Assembly (NCBI GenBank): GCA_003284445.1
Contig: QBVH01000004.1
Coordinates: 1-64,000, forward strand
Direction of reading: 5' to 3'
DNA: 64,000 nt
DNA from: Prochlorococcus sp. AG-311-D23
GTDB lineage: Bacteria > Cyanobacteriota > Cyanobacteriia > PCC-6307 > Cyanobiaceae
The position numbers and the translations under genes are program-made. Every line of letters begins with the position of its first letter. Positions within the stretch are counted from its first letter, which is position 1. Below are positions 47,656-57,271 of this stretch, one piece after another. The notes under the pieces were generated by a model. It searched no databases. It was not told the origin of the DNA and worked only from the letters and a program-made list of their open reading frames with translations.

Positions 47656-48522
47656 ATGATAATTCCATCTTGTAAAACCGCAGCATTGAATGCAGGTTTA
47701 AGTAAAGATGAAATCAATAAATTACTAGAAATTGCCAAGCAGGCCGCAGAGAGAGGGGGAGCATCGCTAATGAATAATTATGGAAGGATTAAAACGATAA
47801 AATGTAAGGGAACCGCTGGAGATCTTGTTACAAATGCAGATATAGAATGTGAAAAAATAATAATAGATTATTTAGAAAAAGAGAGTCCTAACATTTCTAT
47901 TCTTGCAGAAGAAAGTGGATATAAGTTTAAGGATGGTGAATTAAAATGGTGTATAGACCCTCTTGATGGGACAACAAACTATGCCCATGGATATCCATTT
48001 TTTGCAACTTCAATAGGTTTAATTTGGAATAGCAATCCAATATTGGGAGCAATATCAGTACCTTCGTTGAATGAAATTTATTATGCATCTCCAGAACATG
48101 GATCATTTTGTAATGGCGATAAAATAAATGTAACTGACACAAATTCCTTATCTGATTCACTCTTAGTTACAGGTTTCGCATATGACAGACGAGAAGTATT
48201 AGATAATAATTATTCAGAATTTTGTTGGCTAACTCATCTTACCCATGGGGTAAGAAGAGGAGGAGCAGCTGCTGTAGATCTCGCATTTGTAGCCTCAGGT
48301 AAAGTAGATGGTTTTTGGGAACGTGGACTTGCAAAATGGGACATGGCAGCAGGAGTACCACTAGTTGAAATGGCTGGTGGAATAGTATCCAATTATCCTT
48401 CCGGAGATTTTGATCTGGATACCGGCAGAATTCTTGCTTGTAATCCAAAGATACAAAGTGAGCTCATAAAAGAACTTGAAAAAATTAAACCATTACCCCC
48501 TACCTCTTATGGTGGAAAATAG
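47656..48522 (+). CDS. inositol monophosphatase family protein
   Basis: A 288-residue Mg-dependent phosphatase. Metal sites are EES (LAEESGYKF), the WCIDPLDGTTNYAHGYPFF motif (DPxDGTxN) and WERGLAKWDMAAGVPLVEMAGG (WDxAAG) near the C-terminus. The family includes inositol-1-phosphatase, SuhB and a cyanobacterial fructose-bisphosphatase-like branch; the spacing is closest to the IMPase/SuhB type, but the substrate cannot be settled by eye. It begins at ATG 47656 and precedes hisZ. Confidence 0.85.
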   Translation: MIIPSCKTAALNAGLSKDEINKLLEIAKQAAERGGASLMNNYGRIKTIKCKGTAGDLVTNADIECEKIIIDYLEKESPNISILAEESGYKFKDGELKWCIDPLDGTTNYAHGYPFFATSIGLIWNSNPILGAISVPSLNEIYYASPEHGSFCNGDKINVTDTNSLSDSLLVTGFAYDRREVLDNNYSEFCWLTHLTHGVRRGGAAAVDLAFVASGKVDGFWERGLAKWDMAAGVPLVEMAGGIVSNYPSGDFDLDTGRILACNPKIQSELIKELEKIKPLPPTSYGGK

Positions 48523-48564
48523 TTCTAATTTATGTGATCCTTAAGTAATAAAAAGATTAAAATA

Positions 48565-49740
48565 ATGACATTGCAACCTGCCTCGGGTGCGCGCGACTTA
48601 AATCCTCAGCAAGTAAGAAAGAACCACCTCATTGCATCAAAACTTTCCTCTTTATATCAACTATGGGGATACGAGCGAATATCACCGCCGCATATTGAAC
48701 GTCTAGACACACTTATGGCAGCTGGTGGTATTTCGAACAATGAAATACTAAAAATCGTTTCTGATGAACCTCTTGGATTAAGACCTGAAATAACAGCGTC
48801 AATTGTTAGAGCTGCATCAACTAGATTTAATAAATATGAAAGGCCACTTCGTTTTTGGTCAACAGGAACTTCATTCAAATGCAATCAAAGCATTGATGGT
48901 GGTATTGATATTGAAGAGTCATTTCAAAGCGGAGTTGAATTAATAGGAACTAAAGCTATTAATGCAGAAATAGAACTTCTATCTCTGCTCATCCAATCAT
49001 TGGAAATAATTGAAATAGATCATAAGCATGAAATGACATTGCTTATTGGGAATACTTATCTATTGGAACTTATTTTAAGCTCATTTGATTCGGCCCAAAT
49101 AGACCAAATAAAAAGTATTCTGAGCGATCTTGATTACATAGCATTGAGTACTCTTGATGTAAAAGATGAACAAAGAATGTTTATAAGAAACATCATGAAT
49201 ATGAGAGGAACACCAGAAAAAGTATTAACAAATCTAAAAAAAATATATGGCTCGAATTCTTACATTGATAACCTAAAGGAATTATTTACTATTATTGAAC
49301 CATTAGCTAAAGAGAAAGGTATAGAAGTACAACTAGATCCTACATTAGGAACCAAATACAAATTATATAGTGGGTTAACATTTTCTCTTGTTTCATCATC
49401 ATTAAGTGCACCTATTATAATTGCTAAAGGTGGTAGATATGATGATTTAGTAGAAAAATTTAGTTCAAGCGATCATAATTGCTTCGGAATCGGTTTTAGT
49501 ATTAGTATTGATAAAGTAAGGGAATTAGTCACCTCTAACATCGAAAATCGTGACAATAGTGAAAAAGTTTTAATCGCATATAAGCAAAGTACTAGTTTAT
49601 ATAAAGCATTAAAACAACAAAAGCAATGGCATGATAAGGGTATTATTTCTGTAATTTCACAGGAACCTCTAAAGACAAATGAGGCAATAAATCAACTTTT
49701 AAAATCCAATAGATGTACTAAAGTTGAGTGGATAGATTGA
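48565..49740 (+). CDS. hisZ: ATP phosphoribosyltransferase regulatory subunit
   Basis: A histidyl-tRNA synthetase-like protein of 391 residues that lacks the synthetase anticodon-binding domain and regulates the short form of HisG. Residues 1-320 have the class II core (GARDLNPQQVRKNHLIASKL, LRPEITASIVRAAS, RFWSTGTSFK, LDPTLGTKYKLYSGLTFSL, AKGGRYDDLVEKF, GFGFSIS-like), and the C-terminal part is shortened. No HisRS-typical anticodon domain follows, so it is HisZ rather than HisS. It lies between an inositol-phosphatase-type gene and htpG. Confidence 0.85.
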   Translation: MTLQPASGARDLNPQQVRKNHLIASKLSSLYQLWGYERISPPHIERLDTLMAAGGISNNEILKIVSDEPLGLRPEITASIVRAASTRFNKYERPLRFWSTGTSFKCNQSIDGGIDIEESFQSGVELIGTKAINAEIELLSLLIQSLEIIEIDHKHEMTLLIGNTYLLELILSSFDSAQIDQIKSILSDLDYIALSTLDVKDEQRMFIRNIMNMRGTPEKVLTNLKKIYGSNSYIDNLKELFTIIEPLAKEKGIEVQLDPTLGTKYKLYSGLTFSLVSSSLSAPIIIAKGGRYDDLVEKFSSSDHNCFGIGFSISIDKVRELVTSNIENRDNSEKVLIAYKQSTSLYKALKQQKQWHDKGIISVISQEPLKTNEAINQLLKSNRCTKVEWID

Positions 49741-49870
49741 TATAAATCACCTATATCTTTATAATAATTGTCAGGGATCGATAACTATTGAACTGTAATC
49801 AATAACACTTTAGCATTTAATGCCTAAATGGAAATTTGTATCGCTATGATGATAAAAATTTAGATAAGTC

Positions 49871-51775
49871 ATGCCAGTTAAAGAAGAAGGAACTATTCTT
49901 ATTCACACAGAAAATATATTTCCAATAATAAAGAAGGCAGTCTATTCAGATCATGAAATATTTATCAGAGAGCTAATAAGTAACTCGGTTGATGCAATCA
50001 AGAAAAGGAAGATGGCCGCCTTTGCAGGAGATTGTGTCGCTGCTGACGATGAAAACATAAAAATTTCGATTGACAGGGAAAAAAAGACATTGACCATTAG
50101 TGACAATGGAATAGGAATGACTAGTGATGAAATTAAAAAATATATTAATCAAGTAGCCTTCTCCAGTGCAGAAGAATTTCTTGAAAAATATAAACAACCT
50201 GATGATGGATTTATTGGTCATTTTGGACTCGGTTTTTATTCAAGTTTTATGGTTGCAGAAGAAGTTGAAATAATAACTAAATCAGCAAAAAATGATTCAC
50301 AAGCTATTCAATGGAAATGTAATGGCTCTCCTCAATATTCACTTGATGAATCAGATAAAGATGAGATAGGTACAGATATTATTCTACATTTAATGGAAGA
50401 AGAAATAGAATATATTGAACCAAGCAGGATTAAAACATTAATTAAAAAATATTGTGATTTCATGCCTATTGAAATCTCACTAGATGATGAAGTTATTAAT
50501 AAAATGAATCCACCCTGGAGAGAAAGCAAACAAAATCTTAAAGACGAAGATTATATTGAACTCTATAAATATCTCTATCCCTTTCAAGGTGAACCTCTTT
50601 TATGGGTTCACCTAAATACTGACTATCCATACAATTTGCAAGGGATATTATATTTCCCAAAGATAAGTGGTAGAGCAGATTGGGAAAGTGGTGAAATCAA
50701 ATTATTTTGTAATCAGGTCTTTGTTAGCGATTCAATTAAAGAAATAGTTCCTAGATATTTATTACCTTTGAGGGGGGTAATAGATTCACCAGATATTCCC
50801 TTAAATGTAAGCAGAAGTGCATTACAATCAGACAGAAGAGTTAAATCTATCGGTAACTTTATTGCTAAGAAATTAGCCGATAAGCTTAAAACATTAAAGA
50901 AAGATGAAAACCAATTTTATGCTGATATTTGGGACTCAATAGCCCCCTTTATTAAAATAGGAGCTATGGAAGATGAGAAATTTGCCGAGCAAGTAAAAGA
51001 TATAATTTTATATTCAACTACAAAAAATACTTCAGAAGATAATGATGACACAAACGAACTTGTAAAATCTGGCTCAAAAACTTTTACCACTCTTGATGGT
51101 TATAAAAATAGGTTAACTGATGAGAATAAAAAGATTTTATATTCAACCGATGAAGTCTCTCAATCGACAGCACTCAATATGTGGACTTCACAAGGCAAAG
51201 AAGTTTTAAAACTTGATACTGTTATTGATACTCAATTTATTCCTTGGTTAGAGGAAAAAAATAAGGAAATAAATTTTGTAAGAGTTGATTCAGAACTTGA
51301 TGAAAGTATTAAAGATGATTCGCCTGAGATCGCAGATAAAGATGGAAATACTAAGTCAGAAACACTTAAAAAGATTATTAGTTCAGCTTTAAACAATGAA
51401 AAAGTCACAGTACAAATACAGAATCTGAAAGGTGATAATTCACCACCTTCATTAATATTATTACCAGAACAAATGAGAAGAATAAATGATATAACAGCAT
51501 TGATGGAACAGAAACTGCCTGGACTTCCCGAATATCATAATTTGATAGTCAATTCAAACCACCCACTTATTCAAGGATTACTCAAGCTAAATTCTAACCA
51601 AATAGTTATTGAAGGATCTAGCAAATCAGAGGAAGGGCAATTAGCTAGCGACATCGCTATCCATGTTTATGAGATGGCAAAACTGTCAATTGGAGGTCTT
51701 GAAAACAAGGATATTGCAGCTTTTCAAACTAGAAATGCCGAGCTGTTAGGGAAATTAATGAAAAATTTCGTATAA
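49871..51775 (+). CDS. htpG: chaperone HtpG (Hsp90)
   Basis: Bacterial Hsp90, an ATP-dependent chaperone with roles in heat, cold and light stress and in tetrapyrrole/phycobilisome handling in cyanobacteria. N-terminal ATP-binding motifs are RELISNSVDAIKK, SDNGIGM and GHFGLGFYSSF; the middle domain has PLRGVIDSPDIPLNVSRSALQSD. Length 634 is typical. It starts at ATG 49871. No strong CIRCE element is present upstream, only an imperfect inverted repeat near 49809-49828. Confidence 0.97.
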   Translation: MPVKEEGTILIHTENIFPIIKKAVYSDHEIFIRELISNSVDAIKKRKMAAFAGDCVAADDENIKISIDREKKTLTISDNGIGMTSDEIKKYINQVAFSSAEEFLEKYKQPDDGFIGHFGLGFYSSFMVAEEVEIITKSAKNDSQAIQWKCNGSPQYSLDESDKDEIGTDIILHLMEEEIEYIEPSRIKTLIKKYCDFMPIEISLDDEVINKMNPPWRESKQNLKDEDYIELYKYLYPFQGEPLLWVHLNTDYPYNLQGILYFPKISGRADWESGEIKLFCNQVFVSDSIKEIVPRYLLPLRGVIDSPDIPLNVSRSALQSDRRVKSIGNFIAKKLADKLKTLKKDENQFYADIWDSIAPFIKIGAMEDEKFAEQVKDIILYSTTKNTSEDNDDTNELVKSGSKTFTTLDGYKNRLTDENKKILYSTDEVSQSTALNMWTSQGKEVLKLDTVIDTQFIPWLEEKNKEINFVRVDSELDESIKDDSPEIADKDGNTKSETLKKIISSALNNEKVTVQIQNLKGDNSPPSLILLPEQMRRINDITALMEQKLPGLPEYHNLIVNSNHPLIQGLLKLNSNQIVIEGSSKSEEGQLASDIAIHVYEMAKLSIGGLENKDIAAFQTRNAELLGKLMKNFV

Positions 51776-51820
51776 ACTCAACCTCATTTGATAGAATAAA
51801 CAAAAGAGTAAGATTAAAAA

Positions 51821-52057
51821 ATGTCTAGAGTTTGCCAACTTACAGGCACAAGGGCTAACAACGGAATGTCTGTAAGCCATTCCCATATTAGAACTAAAAA
51901 ATTACAGCAAGCTAATTTGCAGCAGCGTAGATTGTGGTGGGAAGAAGAAAGCAAATGGATAAACATAAGAGTAACGACAAGAGCATTAAAAACAATCCAA
52001 AAAAAGGGACTAGGAAATTATGCAAAGTCATTAGGGGTTGATTTAAACAAACTATAA
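51821..52057 (+). CDS. rpmB: 50S ribosomal protein L28
   Basis: A 78-residue basic protein with the L28 pattern: [38 protein letters not shown] and [27 protein letters not shown]. The usual zinc-binding cysteines are reduced to one (C5). It is 45 bases after htpG and 17 bases before the peroxiredoxin ATG. Confidence 0.97.
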   Translation: MSRVCQLTGTRANNGMSVSHSHIRTKKLQQANLQQRRLWWEEESKWINIRVTTRALKTIQKKGLGNYAKSLGVDLNKL

Positions 52058-52074
52058 ATTTGATTTTGTATCAA

Positions 52075-52629
52075 ATGAAAAGAAGTGAATTTATAAAAAA
52101 TTTTTTTTTATTTTCTAGTATTTTGTTCATTAAGCCTTCAAGAATATTTGCAAGTATAAATTCAGTTTCGCTGGGCAAAAAGGCACCGAATTTTTTGTTG
52201 AATGGATATAGCAAAAACAGCCCTAATAAAAAGCAATGGTCATTGGATGATTTTTCTTCAAAATGGTTAGTTTTATATTTTTATCCTAAAGATTTCTCAA
52301 GTGGTTGTACCTTGCAGGCGAAAAATTTTCAGGATAATCTTTCTAAATATAATAAAATCAATGCATCAATAGTTGGCATAAGTGCAGATAGTGAAGAAGA
52401 GCACGAATCATTTTGTACATCAGAAAAACTTGGATATACATTATTATCAGATGCAAATTCAGAAGTTAGTAAGTTATACGATTCATGGTTAGATCCTTAT
52501 TCAAAAAGAAATACATTTCTGATCAACCCAGAAGGTATAGTTGTTTACAAATGGATCGGAGTAAGACCTCTTGGTCATGCTCAAGAAGTTTTAGAAGAAC
52601 TCATTAAGCAACAAAAAATATATGCATGA
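52075..52629 (+). CDS. peroxiredoxin (PrxQ/AhpC-TSA type), exported
   Basis: A 184-residue thiol peroxidase that would reduce hydroperoxides. The peroxidatic cysteine is C78 in KDFSSGCTLQA, after the YFYPKDF segment; the conserved Arg equivalent is in SKRNTFLI. The N-terminal KRSEFIKNFFLFSSILFIKPSRIFA looks like a signal peptide, so it may act in the periplasm or thylakoid lumen. PrxQ usually has a resolving Cys five residues after the first; here that position is Lys83, and the only other cysteine is C114. I choose ATG 52075 over TTG 52060 because the leader starts there. It overlaps the next gene by 8 bases. Confidence 0.88.
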   Translation: MKRSEFIKNFFLFSSILFIKPSRIFASINSVSLGKKAPNFLLNGYSKNSPNKKQWSLDDFSSKWLVLYFYPKDFSSGCTLQAKNFQDNLSKYNKINASIVGISADSEEEHESFCTSEKLGYTLLSDANSEVSKLYDSWLDPYSKRNTFLINPEGIVVYKWIGVRPLGHAQEVLEELIKQQKIYA

Positions 52630-52930
52630 ACTTTCGTTAGGAACATGGTTTATACACATTGCAACATTATTTGAATGGGGCATAGCAATAATAATAATTG
52701 ACCTAATTTCATCAATTACAAAAAACAAGGCTTTGGGTTATTTTGCTTTAGCTATGTTGCCAAACTTAGCAAGTGCTATGGCAGCAATCACATGGCATAT
52801 ATTTGATAATAGTCTCGAATTAAAGGGATTAGTTGTGCTGCAGGCTGCCTTAACTACTTTAGGAAATATATGTCTTGCTGTTGCTGCATGGAATTTGCTT
52901 AGATCTGAGTCATCACAAACAAACCAATGA
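52622..52930 (+). CDS. DUF2499 membrane protein (Ycf49-like)
   Basis: A 102-residue membrane protein with three or so hydrophobic helices: WFIHIATLFEWGIAIIIIDLI, YFALAMLPNLASAMAAITWHIFDN and LVVLQAALTTLGNICLAVAAWNLL. It matches DUF2499, known in cyanobacteria and plastids as Ycf49-like. Function unknown, presumed thylakoid. It overlaps the peroxiredoxin gene by 8 bases and the DUF3593 gene by 4 bases (ATGA), so the three are translated together. Confidence 0.82.
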   Translation: MHELSLGTWFIHIATLFEWGIAIIIIDLISSITKNKALGYFALAMLPNLASAMAAITWHIFDNSLELKGLVVLQAALTTLGNICLAVAAWNLLRSESSQTNQ

Positions 52931-53271
52931 ATATTTCAGTCCTCAGCCTTGAATCAATGGCACAAATTGATCCGAGTCCATTTTTCATTCTTTCATTAAT
53001 ACCTTATCTATTTTTCCTACATTATGCAGGCAAAACAAAACTAATACCAAAAATATCATTTATAGGTTTTAAATTAACTCTTTTATTTGTCTTCATGACA
53101 ATTATATTTGCAATAATTTCACTAATATTTTTCAATGATGAGTTAACTAACGTAGATATTCTTCACGGCCTAGCAGAATCTTTTCTGACGATAAGCGATG
53201 CATTTGTTGTTTACGGTTTTGTTTTGATGCTGCAGTCAAGCAGAAATAAAACAGAAGTAAAAAACTCTTAA
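52927..53271 (+). CDS. DUF3593 membrane protein
   Basis: A 114-residue membrane protein with three hydrophobic segments: PFFILSLIPYLFFLHYAGK, TLLFVFMTIIFAIISLIFF and FLTISDAFVVYGFVLMLQ. It matches DUF3593, a cyanobacterial/plastid family that commonly lies beside DUF2499. The paired arrangement with a 4-base overlap argues that the two products act together. Function unknown. Confidence 0.82.
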   Translation: MNISVLSLESMAQIDPSPFFILSLIPYLFFLHYAGKTKLIPKISFIGFKLTLLFVFMTIIFAIISLIFFNDELTNVDILHGLAESFLTISDAFVVYGFVLMLQSSRNKTEVKNS

Positions 53272-53338
53272 GACGTGAGTAACATATGACTCAAAAGTAT
53301 GCTTTATGAAGGATAATAAAAAAAACCAATAGACATAA

Positions 53339-53602
53339 ATGATGTTCACAACTTTATTAGCAGCAGCTGATCCAGTGACATTCCAGTGGTCTCCAAGGTG
53401 TGCAGTGGTAATGATCATCTGCAATTTGCTTGCTTATGCAATAGCAAGATCAAACATTGAAAAGCCAAATGAAGGTTTTCCAATGCCTAACGCAAGATTT
53501 TTTGGTGGTCTAAGCCATGGTGCCTTTGTTGGTGCAAATTGCTTAGGTCATGTTCTGGGAATAGGCTCAATATTAGGTCTTGCAGCTAGAGGCGTTTTAT
53601 AG
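53339..53602 (+). CDS. psaK: photosystem I reaction center subunit PsaK
   Basis: A peripheral PSI subunit with two transmembrane helices joined by a cytoplasmic loop. The sequence has helix 1 (WSPRCAVVMIICNLLAYAIARSNI), the loop FPMPNARFFGG and helix 2 (LSHGAFVGANCLGHVLGIGSILGLAARG), which binds chlorophylls. Length 87 is usual. Two ATG codons are in tandem at 53339 and 53342. It is the last gene before a strong terminator. Confidence 0.95.
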   Translation: MMFTTLLAAADPVTFQWSPRCAVVMIICNLLAYAIARSNIEKPNEGFPMPNARFFGGLSHGAFVGANCLGHVLGIGSILGLAARGVL

Positions 53603-53623
53603 CCTTAAGTTTATATATTAAAT

Positions 53624-53663
53624 AATAAAAAAGGATTATTGATTTCAATAATCCTTTTTTATT
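53624..53663. terminator. bidirectional rho-independent terminator (psaK / dxs)
   Basis: An 18-bp perfect stem (53624-53641 with 53646-53663) and a four-base loop (ATTT). AAAAAAGG on one side and CCTTTTTT on the other give a T-run on both strands. It lies between the convergent psaK and dxs genes and should end both transcripts. It is the clearest terminator in the window. Confidence 0.9.
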
Positions 53664-53674
53664 TCAAAAGATAA

Positions 53675-55561
53675 TTAATTAAAATTAAATTTATTTCTAA
53701 TTTGATTAGCCATCAAATCGGGTGTCAAACCAAGAGATTCTTTACTTTGTTGTGGTGTTGCATGATCAACTAATTTATCAGGAATACCAATTCTTAATGT
53801 AGGAACAAAAATATCATTATCGTTAAAAGATTCTACAACTGAAGAACCAAAACCTCCCAGCAATGTTCCCTCTTCCATTGTTACTACTTTACCAATTCTT
53901 TTTGCAGCTTTATGAATAGTCTCCTCATCTAATGGTCTTATAAATCGAGCGTTAATTACAGTACTTTCAACTCCTGATTCTTTAAGTATTGCTGCGGTTT
54001 TAAGAGCTGGACAAACCATAGAGCCATAACCAATTATTAATAAATTTTCTCCCTCTTCTATTATCTCCGCTTTCCCAATTTCTAGAGGCTCCCATCCTTC
54101 CTCCATCAAAGCTGCTCCTTCTCCAGAACCTCTAGGTATTCGAAGAGCTGCGGGACCATTGTGATTAATACATGTGACCAACATTTGCTGCAATTCTGAC
54201 TCATCTTTTGGAGCCATAACAGTAAAATTTGGAACACATCTTAAATAACTAATGTCATATTGCCCTTGATGAGTTGGTCCATCAGCACCAACAATTCCAG
54301 CTCTATCTAATACAAAAGTTACAGGTAAATTCTGTATTCCAATATCATGAATTAACTGATCATATGCTCGTTGTAAGAAAGTACTATAGATAGCCACAAC
54401 AGGCTTGATGCCTTCGCAAGCCATTCCACCAGCGAGAGTCACAGCATGTTGTTCAGCTATACCAACATCTACATATTGATCTGGAATAGCTTTCTGTAAA
54501 AGATTTAAAGCAGTACCTTCTGCCATCGCTGCAGTAATACCAACAATCTTGCTGTCTTGTTCGCAAAGTTTTACTAAAGTCTGACCAAATACCTTACTAA
54601 AACTTGGAGGCTTAGGAGTTTTAGAAGGAATTGATTTTCCTGTCGTCAAGTCAAAAGATGACTGAGCATGGTAACCAACTTGATCAGCCTCAGCATATGG
54701 ATAACCTTTCCCTTTTGTAGTAGCAACATGGACCATTACTGGCCCTCCTACTTTATGAGCAGCATTAAATGTCTTAGTCAATTCAGAAATATCATGCCCA
54801 TCTACAGGACCCATATAAGTAAAACCCAATTCCTCAAAAACTGCTCCAACACTTGGAACAGCCAAACGTCTAACACTGCCAGTAAGAGATTTAAATTCCT
54901 CCTGCATAGCATCACCCATAAAAGGAAGGTTTTTTACACTTTCTTGGACACTGTCAGAGATAAATTGAACAGGCGGACTATGGCGCATTCGATTCAAATA
55001 AGTAGATAATGCCCCGACAGGAGGAGAAATTGACATGTCATTGTCATTTAAAACAACCAAAAGAGGAGTTTTTGGTAAATGGCCCGCATGATTGATGGCC
55101 TCTAAAGCCATTCCACCTGTTAATGCTCCATCACCAATTACTGCAACACATTTATAATCTTCTCCTTTTCTATCTCTAGCAATCGCCATTCCAAGAGCAG
55201 CTGAAATAGACGTACTTGCATGACCTGCGCCAAAATGGTCGAATTTACTCTCTGCTCTTTTTAAATAACCAGCTACACCTTTTTTCTGCCTCAGCGAATC
55301 AAAACGATCGTATCTTCCAGTAATTAACTTGTGTGGGTAAGCTTGGTGGCCAACATCCCAAATGACTTTATCGACATCTAGATCTAAAGTCTGATAAAGA
55401 GCAATTGTTAACTCAACGACACCAAGACCTGGACCTAAGTGCCCACCACTAGTAGAAACAACTTGAAGATGCCTTTCTCTAATTTGGCAAGCAACATCTT
55501 CCAATTCACTAATGGATAAGCCATGAAGCTCATTTGGATGACTTAACTGGCTCAGACGCAT
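53675..55561 (-). CDS. dxs: 1-deoxy-D-xylulose-5-phosphate synthase
   Basis: First enzyme of the non-mevalonate isoprenoid pathway, joining pyruvate and glyceraldehyde-3-phosphate with thiamine diphosphate; it supplies carotenoid and chlorophyll side chains. The 628 residues carry the TPP/Mg motif [20 protein letters not shown], the conserved start [19 protein letters not shown], and a transketolase central domain ([23 protein letters not shown]). It starts at ATG 55561, divergent from ilvA. Confidence 0.97.
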   Translation of the reverse strand: MRLSQLSHPNELHGLSISELEDVACQIRERHLQVVSTSGGHLGPGLGVVELTIALYQTLDLDVDKVIWDVGHQAYPHKLITGRYDRFDSLRQKKGVAGYLKRAESKFDHFGAGHASTSISAALGMAIARDRKGEDYKCVAVIGDGALTGGMALEAINHAGHLPKTPLLVVLNDNDMSISPPVGALSTYLNRMRHSPPVQFISDSVQESVKNLPFMGDAMQEEFKSLTGSVRRLAVPSVGAVFEELGFTYMGPVDGHDISELTKTFNAAHKVGGPVMVHVATTKGKGYPYAEADQVGYHAQSSFDLTTGKSIPSKTPKPPSFSKVFGQTLVKLCEQDSKIVGITAAMAEGTALNLLQKAIPDQYVDVGIAEQHAVTLAGGMACEGIKPVVAIYSTFLQRAYDQLIHDIGIQNLPVTFVLDRAGIVGADGPTHQGQYDISYLRCVPNFTVMAPKDESELQQMLVTCINHNGPAALRIPRGSGEGAALMEEGWEPLEIGKAEIIEEGENLLIIGYGSMVCPALKTAAILKESGVESTVINARFIRPLDEETIHKAAKRIGKVVTMEEGTLLGGFGSSVVESFNDNDIFVPTLRIGIPDKLVDHATPQQSKESLGLTPDLMANQIRNKFNFN

Positions 55562-55680
55562 ACAACTCTGAGATTGAATCCCTCCAATCTACGAGGTCTA
55601 CCCTACATTTTGATGAAACTTGCACAAGAACAAATGGAATGTAGAAAATACATAAACCAAAAATCGGAAAAAAACTAGAT

Positions 55681-57216
55681 ATGGAGGACTATTTACAGAA
55701 AATACTAAGAGCTCGTGTTTATGACGTTGCTGAAGAAACCCCACTAGAAAGGGCCAAAAACCTAAGTAAAAAATTCAAAAACAACATCTGGTTTAAAAGA
55801 GAAGACCTTCAACCTGTCTTTTCATTCAAGCTAAGGGGTGCATTTAACCGCATGTCTCAGCTAACGAAAGAAGAGCTTGATAAAGGAGTAATTGCATCAA
55901 GCGCCGGGAACCATGCACAGGGAGTTGCTTTAAGTGCATCATTTCTTAAATGCAGGTCAGTCATTGTTATGCCTCTAACGACTCCAATAATGAAAGTAAG
56001 GGCCGTTGAATCACACAAAGCAGAAGTTATTCTCTATGGTGAAACTTATGATGAGTGCTACGAGAAAGCATTAGAGATATCTAAAAAAGAAAATTTAACT
56101 TTCATCCATCCATTTGATGATCCTGAAGTCATTGCAGGTCAGGGAACTATTGGTCTAGAAATACTTAGGCAGAGTCAGAAACCACCTGACGCAATTTATA
56201 TCGCAGTAGGAGGTGGAGGATTAATAGCTGGAGTCAGTGCATACGTAAAGGCAATATGGCCTGAAACAAAGATTATTGGAGTTGAGCCCGAAGATGCCTG
56301 CGCAATGACACTTTCAATAAAAGCTAACAAACCCGTTGAGCTTGAAAGTGTTGGCCTTTTTGCAGACGGTGTTGCGGTAAGAAAGGTAGGAGAAAAAACA
56401 TTCTCAATTTGTAAGAAAAATGTTGATGAAATGATTACAGTAAATACAGATGAAATCTGTGCATCTATAAAAGATGTTTTCGAAGATACCCGGTCAATTC
56501 TTGAACCAGCAGGTGCATTATCTATTGCTGGTTTAAAGAAACATGTTGTTAATAATCAGTTGAATGATAAAAACCTAGTTGCAATAGCTTGTGGTGCAAA
56601 TATGAATTTTGAAAGGCTAAGATTTGTAGCAGAAAGGGCTGAATTAGGAGAAGAAAAAGAGGCAATGATTGCAGTAGGAATTCCAGAAAAAGCTGGAAGT
56701 TTAAAACTTTTATGCGAAACACTTGGATCACGAAGTTTAACTGAATTTAGTTATCGAATGTCAGAAGGTAAAACAGCTCAAATATTTTTAGGTGTAGAGG
56801 TATCAGATATCAAAGATAGAAAATTATTAATTGATGATATTAAAGAAAGAGGTTTTGTTTGTCATGATTTAAGTAATGATGAACTATCAAAGGTTCATCT
56901 AAGACATATGGTTGGGGGAAGGCTCCCAAGATCAATAAATCAAATATCTAAAGGAGAGTTTAGAGAATTACTATACAGATTTGAATTTCCAGAAAGACCG
57001 GGAGCTTTGATGAGATTTGTTAACTCAATGAGACCAGAGTGGTCAATAAGCATTTTTCATTATAGAAATCATGGCGCTGATACAGGAAGGATAGTTATTG
57101 GTGTGCTTGTAAAAGATTCAGAGATTCCAGATTGGAATGAGTTTGTTCAAAAAATAGGTTATAAAAGTTGGGATGAGAGTGATAATCCAGCATATAAATT
57201 ATTTTTAGGTGCATAG
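55681..57216 (+). CDS. ilvA: threonine deaminase (biosynthetic)
   Basis: Converts threonine to 2-oxobutanoate for isoleucine. The catalytic domain has FKREDLQPVFSFKLRGAFNR with PLP lysine K50, the cofactor phosphate loop VGGGGLIAG and SSAGNHAQGVALS. Two C-terminal ACT-like regulatory domains (from about 340) would bind isoleucine. Length 511 is normal for the long form. Starts at ATG 55681. Joins ilvE, also in this window. Confidence 0.96.
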   Translation: MEDYLQKILRARVYDVAEETPLERAKNLSKKFKNNIWFKREDLQPVFSFKLRGAFNRMSQLTKEELDKGVIASSAGNHAQGVALSASFLKCRSVIVMPLTTPIMKVRAVESHKAEVILYGETYDECYEKALEISKKENLTFIHPFDDPEVIAGQGTIGLEILRQSQKPPDAIYIAVGGGGLIAGVSAYVKAIWPETKIIGVEPEDACAMTLSIKANKPVELESVGLFADGVAVRKVGEKTFSICKKNVDEMITVNTDEICASIKDVFEDTRSILEPAGALSIAGLKKHVVNNQLNDKNLVAIACGANMNFERLRFVAERAELGEEKEAMIAVGIPEKAGSLKLLCETLGSRSLTEFSYRMSEGKTAQIFLGVEVSDIKDRKLLIDDIKERGFVCHDLSNDELSKVHLRHMVGGRLPRSINQISKGEFRELLYRFEFPERPGALMRFVNSMRPEWSISIFHYRNHGADTGRIVIGVLVKDSEIPDWNEFVQKIGYKSWDESDNPAYKLFLGA

Positions 57217-57271
57217 TTTAATTAGACGCGTTAATTTTGAATAGAAAAGAAAATACTTCAAAGGCAAGATC

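Noticed and set aside
49809..49828. Imperfect inverted repeat TTTAGCA/TGCCTAAA before htpG, considered as a CIRCE heat-shock operator
   Set aside because: CIRCE has a 9-base arm TTAGCACTC with a 9-base spacer. Here the arms are mismatched and the spacer is about five bases, so the resemblance is weak.
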